In this document: positions 1 to 5,643 of the stretch, piece by piece
How the letters are laid out: every line of letters begins with the position of its first letter
Numbering within the stretch: the stretch's first letter is position 1
Source: CAZMGV01 sp964565925
Lineage (GTDB): Bacteria; JAGRBM01; JAHCIT01
Direction of reading: 5' to 3'
Assembly: GCA_964565925.1 (NCBI GenBank)
Contig: CAZMGV010000041.1
Span: 1 to 6,772, forward strand
Length of the DNA stretch: 6,772 nt
Position numbers and translations under genes: made by a program
Notes under the pieces: model-generated
What the model was told of the DNA's origin: nothing
The model's input: only the letters and a program-made list of their open reading frames with translations
Databases searched by the model: none

Positions 1-50
1 TATGCTGAATTTGCACGCCATCCTTTTATCCACAAGTTTTAGAGCTGATC

Positions 51-728
51 ATGTGTGGCCGATTTACCAGCAATGCCGACGATCTGACCTGGGAGGAGTA
101 CGCCGATCTCCTCGGCTTCGATCTCAGCCACAAGGTCGCGCCCCGCTACAACATCGCGCCGTCTCAGCCTGTGGAGATCGTCCGCGTGTCGCCTAGCACC
201 GGAAAGCCCGAACTCGTTCCGGTGAAGTGGGGCCTGGTCCCGTCCTGGGCGAAAGATCCGAGCATCGGGAACAAACTCATCAACGCCCGAGCGGAGACGG
301 CTCACGAGAAGCCGTCGTTCAGGTCGGCATTCAAGAAACGCCGGTGCGTAATTCCGGCGACCGGGTTCTACGAGTGGCAGAAACAGGGAACCGGCCCTAA
401 GCAGCCATACCTGATCGGTATGAAGGCTGGCGGACTGTTCTCGATGGCGGGACTTTGGGAGCACTGGAAGGCGCCGGACGGCGGCGAACTCCAGACCTGC
501 ACGATCCTGACGACCGGAGCCAACGAACTCATGGAACCCATTCACGACCGGATGCCGGTGATTTTGCCGTCCGAAGCGGCGAAGAAGTGGATTGATGCCG
601 AGAGCAAGCCGGATGAGCTGAAATCAATGCTGGAGCCGCTATCGGCGGAGCAGATGTTGGCTGTGATGGTGAGTCGTGTCGTGAATGATCCCAGGCGAGA
701 TGAGCCGGGTTGTATCGAGCAGGTGTAA
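51..728 (+). CDS. yedK: SRAP-domain (YedK/HMCES family) abasic-site protein
   Basis: This is a complete 225-residue SRAP protein, close to the usual bacterial length. Proteins of this family bind abasic sites in single-stranded DNA and form a thiazolidine crosslink through Cys2 once the initiator Met is removed. The sequence begins Met-Cys-Gly-Arg-Phe, which fixes the start at 51 even though no strong Shine-Dalgarno is visible. Other family hallmarks are present: RYNIAP (32-37), a WGLVPSWA stretch (60-67), the NARAET segment (N78), FYEW with catalytic-type Glu108, and HDRMP with His165. Cys2, N78, E108 and H165 correspond to the active-site residues known for E. coli YedK, so the protein should be active. 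It is transcribed away from the window start and has no partner downstream on its strand before the Pro-rich gene. I see no LexA box in the 50 bases upstream. SRAP genes occur both in chromosomes and as mobile-element cargo; the neighbours favour the latter. The function is well supported by family knowledge. Confidence 0.96.
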   Translation: MCGRFTSNADDLTWEEYADLLGFDLSHKVAPRYNIAPSQPVEIVRVSPSTGKPELVPVKWGLVPSWAKDPSIGNKLINARAETAHEKPSFRSAFKKRRCVIPATGFYEWQKQGTGPKQPYLIGMKAGGLFSMAGLWEHWKAPDGGELQTCTILTTGANELMEPIHDRMPVILPSEAAKKWIDAESKPDELKSMLEPLSAEQMLAVMVSRVVNDPRRDEPGCIEQV

Positions 729-842
729 AGCCAGTTGTGGAACGTGAGCGTCATAATTCGAGCCTGAAGCTAGATTTCACTACATGCCATGCATACGAGC
801 GCTGTTATCCGAGAAGAAATAATTATGCGATTCCCAAATTTC

Positions 843-857
843 TGATACACTTTAAAT
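843..857 (+). promoter_or_regulatory. possible -10 region upstream of the Pro-rich gene
   Basis: The stretch from about 811 to 880 is much richer in A and T than its flanks. It holds an extended -10-like element: TG at 843-844, one base, then TACACT at 846-851, about 50 bases before the ATG at 904. A second candidate, TTAAAT, overlaps it at 852-857. No convincing -35 hexamer lies at 16-18 bases upstream. Just downstream, CGATTTATCG (861-870, a small inverted repeat) is followed by six T residues. Treat this as a likely promoter zone, not a mapped promoter. The rest of 729-842 shows nothing I can name. Confidence 0.3.
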
Positions 858-903
858 AAGCGATTTATCGTTTTTTAAGATTCTGCAATCATGGAGAGAC
901 GTT

Positions 904-1068
904 ATGGTATGGAAACTCCGCATTAAACGTAACGGTCCGTTGAGTCCCCCAAAGCCACCGAAACCACCCAGTCCACCGAAACCACCCAAACCGCCGCAGC
1001 CGCCTAAACCCCCAAGACCTCCGCACCCACCCGCACCCCCGGGCAAGGAATATTATTGGGACGAGTAA
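904..1068 (+). CDS. 54-residue proline-rich (PPX)11 small protein
   Basis: This is a small gene of 54 codons plus TAA. It starts with ATG at 904, five bases after a GGAGAG ribosome binding site (893-898). The product has a basic head (MVWKLRIKRNG) and then eleven uninterrupted Pro-Pro-X triplets from residue 15 to 47. X is K, K, S, K, K, Q, K, R, H, A, G. The tail is acidic and aromatic (KEYYWDE). There are 23 prolines in all and no PPP run. Such a tract should adopt a stiff polyproline-II helix with a mostly cationic face. There is no signal peptide and no membrane segment. Third codon positions vary along the repeat while the Pro pairs are kept, so it is not a simple DNA satellite. A glycine-rich frame on the other strand lacks a ribosome binding site. 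It lies between the SRAP gene and an IS3 remnant that begins six bases after its stop. I do not recognise the family. Possible roles are SH3-type or scaffold binding, nucleic-acid binding or an antimicrobial-like peptide; none is shown. Confidence 0.62.
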   Translation: MVWKLRIKRNGPLSPPKPPKPPSPPKPPKPPQPPKPPRPPHPPAPPGKEYYWDE

Positions 1069-1073
1069 CAAGC

Positions 1074-1186
1074 AGATTGAACTCGAAAGACGTGATCGAT
1101 GTCTTGGATGAACTGGGAGCCACGCGAGGCCTGCCTAGTTCGTCCGCAGAAAAGACGGACCGGAGTTCATCGCCGAGTCAGCTAAG
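1074..1186 (+). pseudogene. remnant of an IS3-family transposase (DDE integrase core)
   Basis: Two short stretches in different frames join into a recognisable piece of the IS3 OrfB integrase core. From 1074 to 1136 the reading is RLNSKDVIDVLDELGATRGL plus Pro, matching the segment that in IS3-type transposases precedes the second catalytic Asp. After a one-base loss at 1137-1138 the frame shifts and 1139-1186 reads FVRRKDGPEFIAESAK, the counterpart of the family's IRSDNGPEFIA motif. At the position of the catalytic Asp there is Lys, and Asn is replaced by Asp, so it could not be active even without the frameshift. Similarity stops at both ends; no terminal inverted repeats or upstream OrfA are visible. 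The remnant lies directly behind the Pro-rich gene and its last bases overlap the stop codon (1178-1180) of the convergent coiled-coil gene. It marks an old insertion or recombination in this interval. Confidence 0.72.
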
Positions 1187-1582
1187 CTCTTTCAGCAACC
1201 TTTGAGCTTTCTCCAGACGCGCCTTGAGCCTTCCCTTTCGGACGCCCTTTGCTCTGACTAGCTGTGCCTTAAGCTTCGGAATCGTGTTCGTATAGCGGGT
1301 AATTCTTGCCTGACGAATGGCCTTGGGATCTCTCGGACCGCGTTTCCGGCCGAGTCCGCCGCGGCCAGCCCCGGTTCCCGGCGCCAGTCCAAGCTTTTTG
1401 TCGAGCTTGGCAAGTTCCATTTCAAGCACACGGATTTCTTTTAGCACCACCTTGCGTCGGATTTTTAGCTTCTTGGCGTCTTTCCCGACACGGGCAGCCT
1501 TCCGCAGCAGGGCAGATCGCCTGACGGGTGACAAGGTGAGAAGCTGCTTGAAAAGGGAATCATCACGGCTTGGCCTGGACAT
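1178..1582 (-). CDS. small, very basic coiled-coil protein of unknown function
   Basis: Product of 134 residues, start chosen at 1582 because GAGGAG (1588-1593) sits five bases upstream. A start at 1627, directly after the stop of the TPR gene, would add 15 residues but has no good ribosome binding site. About 31% of residues are Lys or Arg (41 of 134, against 10 acidic), giving a strong net positive charge. Two helical, coiled-coil-like arms (about 20-65 and 86-133) flank a Gly/Arg-rich linker (about 68-84, containing GRGG and GRKRGPR). There is no membrane segment, signal peptide or enzyme motif. The charge suggests a nucleic-acid-binding or ribosome- or nucleoid-associated protein, or a partner of an acidic surface. 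It lies 45 bases downstream of the TPR gene on the same strand, so the two are probably co-transcribed. The family is not recognised. The stop codon falls inside the IS3 remnant, so the original 3' end may have been altered by that insertion. Confidence 0.72.
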   Translation of the reverse strand: MSRPSRDDSLFKQLLTLSPVRRSALLRKAARVGKDAKKLKIRRKVVLKEIRVLEMELAKLDKKLGLAPGTGAGRGGLGRKRGPRDPKAIRQARITRYTNTIPKLKAQLVRAKGVRKGRLKARLEKAQRLLKELS

Positions 1583-1587
1583 CTGGT

Positions 1588-1593
1588 CTCCTC
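1588..1593 (-). promoter_or_regulatory. ribosome binding site that sets the coiled-coil gene start
   Basis: GAGGAG on the minus strand with five bases to the ATG at 1582. This is the reason for preferring 1582 over the in-frame ATG at 1627. Confidence 0.7.
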
Positions 1594-1627
1594 GAATTAG
1601 GATCATACACATCATCTGGATCGGCAT

Positions 1628-3712
1628 CTAGTGTACGCCACTTCGTTTTCGTTCGGCGTATGTTGGGTGGTCTTTGAACCACACTTCAAGTTCGAATAAC
1701 CGCGGTGTAAGACTTCCGAAATCAGGATGACTCTCGTCAATTCCATATTCATGTTTCAGTAAATCAATTGCTTTTACCGCATTTCCCAACGCATCACGGG
1801 ACATAGGCTCCGATACACTAACTAGGATTTCCCAAGAATCGAGTGCTTTATGAGCGGATTGAATCAAGTATCTAGGTTCGTGGCAAAGCAGGCCCAGTTT
1901 GGCTAACATTATCGAATAGTTATTAGAGATAATTGCCCAATCCTGAGGAAATTGAACTCGTACCGGATCTTGCGTCATCTCCGAGAGTATGTGAACGGCC
2001 CTTCCGAATTCCTGAATCTTTCTATCCGGATCACTTTCCTCTTCAGCCATACGTGCAATGACGTAAGCCGTCCCAGTTCTCGCACTAATCCACATGTCCG
2101 GGTAAAGATCCCAACTCACAACTTCTAGAACTTCATCGAAAACCGATATGGCTTGTTTCATTTGATCGGGTCTGTGCTCGATAGAACCGCATAGATAAAT
2201 CGCCTGAGCAAGATTTATCTGGGTATGTGCCCAGACATGGGGCATCCGTCCCCGCGTATTCTCTGTGAGAGCATCTCGAAAACAGGTGATCGCACGTTTA
2301 AAGAGTATGGGGTCCCCCGTCAGCTTGGCTTGAATCATAAGCGTCGTTCCATTTGCCAGTTTCGACTGCGCCCACATCAGAGGTACATTTTCTCGCGGGC
2401 GCAAAGATAATGCCTTCTCATGTAACATCAGGGCCTCGTCCAAAGGCGTCACATCATTCGTAAGCTCGGCCAGTTTCGCTAATGCGTTACCGAGATTCTG
2501 GTAAGTCGTGGCCTGGTCGAATGGACGTATCAGATTCTGAGTCTCGCTTTCCTGAATTGCCGCCCGGAAATTCTCGATGGCTTTAATCAGTAAAGCTGTG
2601 TCGGGCGATCTTTCCATATGACGCAATTGAGCAGTGGCGAGATTATTTAACACAGCCGGAAGCAGAGTATTTGATTGAGTAGCCTTCGTTAACTCAAGCG
2701 ATTTATTCAATATATCTTCGGATTTCTCATAGTACGTAATATCTTTTGAATATTCGCCAACCGTTCGCAGTGTGCACCCCAGATTATTCAATACAATCTC
2801 GGGCGACACTGGAGACATTTCCGATGCGTCTTTAATAAGATCTTCGAACATCGTAACCGCTTCCGAAAGTACCGCAATTGACCCGTTTTGTTCTCCGAGA
2901 ATTTGTAGAGATTCGGCAAATATATTTTTTATTAGATCGACTGATGTGCGCGTCCATCCTTTCGGAGTAGGGGTTTTATCAATAGAAATTAATAACGTCC
3001 GAGTTTTCTCGATATACGGTTGTATTTTGGACGCGACAAATATTCCTCGTTGACCGACAAACTGGCTGAGTGCAGACGCTGACAGCAGAGTTAGAATAAT
3101 TGCCATATCATCCCAGAATATGTCCGGCAGATCCAAATCTTCGTTTAATCTATACTTTCCGGAAGTTGTGGACGAGGAGAAACGAGTCGATGGAGTCCAA
3201 TGCAATCGTGGAATTTCTGTTCCATTTGCATGGAGAATGTTACCCCAGAGCAAAACGTCGGCATTGGACTCCATCAGCACATCTTTTGCCTTTCGGTGGC
3301 CATCCGACAGGGCGCTCCGTATGTCGTCACCTGATATTGTGATCGAACGATCAATAGATAGGATCTGAATGCCGTCGATTTGTGCTAAACAATCTTCGAT
3401 GATTGCCTTTACGGCTCCCGAATCACCATTAAGGTCCGCAACTGCAATTGAAAACCGCGAGCCATCAGATCTTGGAATACCGTGTTGAGTGGTTCCAATT
3501 GTGTCCGCAGTCAACGCTGGTATCTTCCTATATTCCCTTATCGCCGCGATGGATGCCAATACTGCTGGGAGCAGTGTCAACAAAGAAGCCAGCGTATTGT
3601 CTTTATACCAATACACCAGTGCGGTCAGGAGGAAGACTAGCGCTACGATGAGTTCAATTAATGCAATCATTGAAGGTGTCGTACTTTTATCATGCACATG
3701 TGAGGTATTCAT
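1628..3712 (-). CDS. membrane-anchored tetratricopeptide-repeat protein
   Basis: Product of 694 residues. Two hydrophobic segments near the N-terminus (about 15-36 and 39-57) form a membrane hairpin followed by REYRK, so the bulk should be cytoplasmic. Residues about 86-245 form an alpha/beta module: RFSIAVADLNGD, then a segment ending ADVLLWGNI (151-159). This resembles the TolB/FlgO-like nucleotide-free fold and modules I recall in alphaproteobacterial TPR proteins; that link is from memory, not a search. Residues about 255-680 are helical repeats of roughly 45-55 residues, several ending in P-x-x-W-A followed by an N-L-x-x-A helix (MWA 446-448, VWA 493-495, MWI 540-542, DWA 591-593), i.e. 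degenerate TPRs for protein binding. The ATG at 3712 is the only start after an in-frame TAG about 35 bases upstream, and no strong ribosome binding site precedes it. GC content is clearly lower than in both flanks, suggesting transfer. It is first in an operon with the basic coiled-coil gene. No enzyme motif is visible; a scaffold or sensor role is inferred. Confidence 0.88.
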   Translation of the reverse strand: MNTSHVHDKSTTPSMIALIELIVALVFLLTALVYWYKDNTLASLLTLLPAVLASIAAIREYRKIPALTADTIGTTQHGIPRSDGSRFSIAVADLNGDSGAVKAIIEDCLAQIDGIQILSIDRSITISGDDIRSALSDGHRKAKDVLMESNADVLLWGNILHANGTEIPRLHWTPSTRFSSSTTSGKYRLNEDLDLPDIFWDDMAIILTLLSASALSQFVGQRGIFVASKIQPYIEKTRTLLISIDKTPTPKGWTRTSVDLIKNIFAESLQILGEQNGSIAVLSEAVTMFEDLIKDASEMSPVSPEIVLNNLGCTLRTVGEYSKDITYYEKSEDILNKSLELTKATQSNTLLPAVLNNLATAQLRHMERSPDTALLIKAIENFRAAIQESETQNLIRPFDQATTYQNLGNALAKLAELTNDVTPLDEALMLHEKALSLRPRENVPLMWAQSKLANGTTLMIQAKLTGDPILFKRAITCFRDALTENTRGRMPHVWAHTQINLAQAIYLCGSIEHRPDQMKQAISVFDEVLEVVSWDLYPDMWISARTGTAYVIARMAEEESDPDRKIQEFGRAVHILSEMTQDPVRVQFPQDWAIISNNYSIMLAKLGLLCHEPRYLIQSAHKALDSWEILVSVSEPMSRDALGNAVKAIDLLKHEYGIDESHPDFGSLTPRLFELEVWFKDHPTYAERKRSGVH

Positions 3713-3723
3713 CGAAAATATTC

Positions 3724-3746
3724 GGGAAAATGCCCATTTTTTTCCC
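3724..3746. repeat. inverted repeat just upstream of the TPR gene
   Basis: GGGAAAA (3724-3730) and TTTTCCC (3740-3746) are perfect 7-base arms with a 9-base loop. On the minus strand this lies 11-34 bases before the TPR start, where a ribosome binding site or operator would be expected. It could be a 5'-leader hairpin limiting translation or a regulator site. No clear -10/-35 pair for the TPR gene is visible around it. Confidence 0.45.
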
Positions 3747-3754
3747 TAGGTAGT

Positions 3755-3897
3755 TGCCGCATCTTGTTCTCATGGAACGTGCGGCACAAACGATTCGTGC
3801 CCTCCAGATGGTCCGGGACCTCACCCAGAAGTAGGTAGCCGCAGCCTGCCGCATTTGGACCCGGCTCTTTGGCGGCATGGGACGGTCCCGGGACGGG
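3755..3897. repeat. intergenic cluster of inverted repeats
   Basis: This non-coding stretch between the TPR and RadC genes holds several dyads. TGCCGCA (3755-3761) pairs with TGCGGCA (3780-3786), with an inner GTTC/GAAC pair. GGCAC (3784-3788) pairs with GTGCC (3798-3802) in a near-palindrome. GGTCC-G-GGACC lies at 3810-3820. TGCCGC (3847-3852) pairs with GCGGCA (3872-3877). GTCCCGGGAC at 3885-3894 is a perfect palindrome overlapping a direct repeat of GGGACGG (3879-3885 and 3890-3896). Some motifs recur in the same order: TAGGTAG (3747-3753 and 3832-3838), then TGCCGCAT, then its inverted arm 25-26 bases on, then a GGTCC/GGGAC palindrome. It may serve as transcription-end structure for the RadC operon, a promoter region, or a recombination or integration scar. 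There is no T-run to call a classical terminator. Confidence 0.4.
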
Positions 3898-3900
3898 AGA

Positions 3901-4359
3901 TCAGATTAACCCCTCATCCAGGAAGCTGTAATAGCTCCCACCCGGCGCAACGATCAGGTGATCAAGCAGCCTGATTCCAAGCAGCTTTGCTGCGGCCCTT
4001 ACGTCCTCCGTATACCGCCGGTCAGCAGATGACGGTGTCGGATCTCCCGACGGGTGATTGTGCCCAACGATGATCCCGACAGCGCCCGCAAGTAGTGGGA
4101 CCCGGAATAGTTCCGCAGGATCGGACTTTACCGAGTTCGTACCGCCCACCGCCTCAATCGAGATCGCCAGAGGTTCGTTCTGCGACGAGAGTGAGATGAC
4201 GACGACGTGTTCCCGGTCGGCGTTCCGGATGAACTCCAGTAGCTTCACCGCCGATTGGGAGTTGGAGAGCCGTTCGGCTACCGGCGGCTCGATGCCTTTC
4301 TGGCGCTCAAGAACGCACCGAACCCAGTAGACAGTTCCAGGGGAAATGGCGGCTTCCAT
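3901..4359 (-). CDS. radC: short RadC-type JAB/JAMM domain protein
   Basis: Product of 152 residues covering the RadC JAMM domain. The metal-binding signature is complete: HNHPSGDPTPSSAD at 100-113 supplies His100, His102 and Asp113. Glu83 in DPAELF stands where RadC proteins have PREVF. The C-terminal LLDHLIV (131-137) and Y-S-F-L-D-E-G-L-I end are also typical. The N-terminal helix-hairpin-helix region of full-length chromosomal RadC (about 220 residues) is absent, as in the short RadC proteins usual on plasmids and integrative elements. The start has AAGGAG (4366-4371) six bases upstream. It is the last gene of the operon, 28 bases after the clamp gene. The biochemical activity of RadC proteins is unsettled; a metalloprotease-like or DNA-processing role is inferred from the fold, and an old repair assignment for E. 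coli radC is doubtful. Its association with a clamp suggests work at replication forks or during DNA transfer. Confidence 0.93.
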   Translation of the reverse strand: MEAAISPGTVYWVRCVLERQKGIEPPVAERLSNSQSAVKLLEFIRNADREHVVVISLSSQNEPLAISIEAVGGTNSVKSDPAELFRVPLLAGAVGIIVGHNHPSGDPTPSSADRRYTEDVRAAAKLLGIRLLDHLIVAPGGSYYSFLDEGLI

Positions 4360-4387
4360 AACGGACTCCTTCGCGACCTGACGGTTA

Positions 4388-5641
4388 TTACCGGGGCGGA
4401 TACATGGGCATGATGAGGATTTCGGTGGGGCCAGATGCGTCTAGGAAACTGACCGGCTTCACGAGGTAGGTATTTCCGTCGATGGACTTCGAACCGTCGT
4501 TCTCCCCGGCGAGCAGCATCGAGCCAGAGAGCAGCCGCAGCGCATCCTTCAGATACCGGAAGTTCATATAGAACCGGACCGGCCGGTTCTGAGTGAGTCC
4601 TGACGATGAGAGATCGGCTGAAAAGGTTTCAGGCGTTCCGGGGAGATCGGGCGTGATCTCCAGATGTGCCGATTTCCCTTCAAACACGAGCCGCCCGGAG
4701 GGCTCCTTCTTCCCTGACCGTTTCGGGCGCGCCTTTATCGCCTCGGACCATTTGGCATGAAGCTCGGACACGACGGATAAAAGCTCGCCGGAATCGACCG
4801 TTACGGTCCATTCCGGCCTCGGGAAGACGTTCCGCCAGGTTAAGAATTCGTGCTTCACGACAGGAACGTCGAAACGCTCGCCGTCGATGATGACGCCGCC
4901 GTTATAGGCATCCACAAGCGCAGGACCGTAGCTCCCCTTGAAGCCGTAGTTGTAGACGTGAGATGGCCCTTCATGGCCGGAAAGATCGAGCTGAAAGTCC
5001 CGGCCGGCTTTAAGCTTCGGCAACAGATTTTTCATCTCCGTGACCGGAATGATGGCGTCTGCCTTTGGGAAACGGCTCACCAGCTTCGCAAAGCCCACCA
5101 AGCGATGAAGCGTGAGACGATGTCCGTCTGTCGCCAGCATCAGGACGTCGTTTCCGTCCTTCTCGAAGGCGACGTTCGAGAGCCGCATGGCGCGGTTCGC
5201 ATCCTCTTTGGAGTGAACCGCGCTGTGGATGGCCCGCTCAAGGGCAAGATGAAATGCCCGCGCCGGCGGCAGTGCGGGTGCCTGCCATCCGCCTCGCTCA
5301 ATCACCGACCGGTAGGACTGCGCTGCCAGAGCGGCCCCATGACTCCCGGCCGGGACCAGACGAATCTTGAGATCGGGAACGTAGGCAACGGCCTTCCGGC
5401 GCTTCAGGCCGTTAATGCCGATCTCAACCTCGCCATCTGCGACCAGGGCGATGGAGCTGATATTTGCGACGATGCTTTTGGGTTCCGCCTGCGTGACCCC
5501 TTCCCAGGCGAACCTTATCCATGCCGAGGCCGTGTCGGCGTCGGTCTTGTCGGCCTTTTTGGCGAGAGTACCGCCCCACACCCATTCGCCGTTAATGACT
5601 TCATAGGAAAGGAGCGGGAGCGGTGGGTTCAGGGAAAGCAT
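4388..5641 (-). CDS. divergent DNA polymerase III beta sliding clamp-like protein
   Basis: Product of 417 residues, against about 366 for a housekeeping DnaN. Residues about 125-245 match clamp domain II: FHLALERAIHSAV, then VLMLATDGHRLTLHRL with TDGHRL at 171-176, then AIIPVTEMKNLLPKL (196-210). Residues about 248-417 match domain III: IIDGERFD (251-258), VTVDSGELLSVVSEL (280-294), MNFRYLKDAL (359-368), and the C-terminal ILIMPM (408-413). TDGHRL and the MPM end form the pocket by which E. coli beta binds polymerases and repair proteins, and here both are kept. The first 120 residues lack a recognisable domain I start, and there are apparent insertions around 215-245 and a basic one at 299-315. 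The protein ends MPMYPPR rather than the common MPMRL. Start at 5641: GAGGAGG (5649-5655), inside the end of the upstream gene, lies seven bases before ATG. It is most likely an element-encoded clamp, not the host dnaN, since no dnaA, recF or gyrB is near. Confidence 0.85.
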   Translation of the reverse strand: MLSLNPPLPLLSYEVINGEWVWGGTLAKKADKTDADTASAWIRFAWEGVTQAEPKSIVANISSIALVADGEVEIGINGLKRRKAVAYVPDLKIRLVPAGSHGAALAAQSYRSVIERGGWQAPALPPARAFHLALERAIHSAVHSKEDANRAMRLSNVAFEKDGNDVLMLATDGHRLTLHRLVGFAKLVSRFPKADAIIPVTEMKNLLPKLKAGRDFQLDLSGHEGPSHVYNYGFKGSYGPALVDAYNGGVIIDGERFDVPVVKHEFLTWRNVFPRPEWTVTVDSGELLSVVSELHAKWSEAIKARPKRSGKKEPSGRLVFEGKSAHLEITPDLPGTPETFSADLSSSGLTQNRPVRFYMNFRYLKDALRLLSGSMLLAGENDGSKSIDGNTYLVKPVSFLDASGPTEILIMPMYPPR

Positions 5642-5643
5642 TG

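Noticed and set aside
852..1046. Glycine-rich GGX reading frame on the minus strand
   Set aside because: It mirrors the PPX repeat of the plus-strand gene, has a non-ATG start without a ribosome binding site, and its X residues are incoherent (F, L, C).
949..1047. Possible CRISPR or tandem DNA satellite
   Set aside because: The 9-base periodicity comes from PPX codons; the units vary at third positions and there are no spacers.
1330..1380. AT-hook in the Gly/Arg linker of the coiled-coil protein
   Set aside because: The linker has GRKRGPR but not the core RGRP, so the motif is not met.
1583..1627. Fifteen-residue N-terminal extension of the coiled-coil protein from the ATG at 1627
   Set aside because: The ATG directly abuts the TPR stop codon and lacks a good ribosome binding site, whereas 1582 has GAGGAG at ideal spacing.
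3766..3778. LexA-like site GTTC-N5-GAAC
   Set aside because: Alphaproteobacterial LexA sites are GTTC-N7-GTTC direct repeats; spacing and orientation differ, and the pair sits inside a larger dyad.
3773..3835. Plus-strand 20-codon frame beginning MERAAQTIR
   Set aside because: Too short, no Shine-Dalgarno sequence, and no support beyond plausible composition.
3690..3878. 62-codon minus-strand frame overlapping the start of the TPR gene
   Set aside because: No ribosome binding site, no recognisable motif, and it runs through the dyads of the intergenic region.
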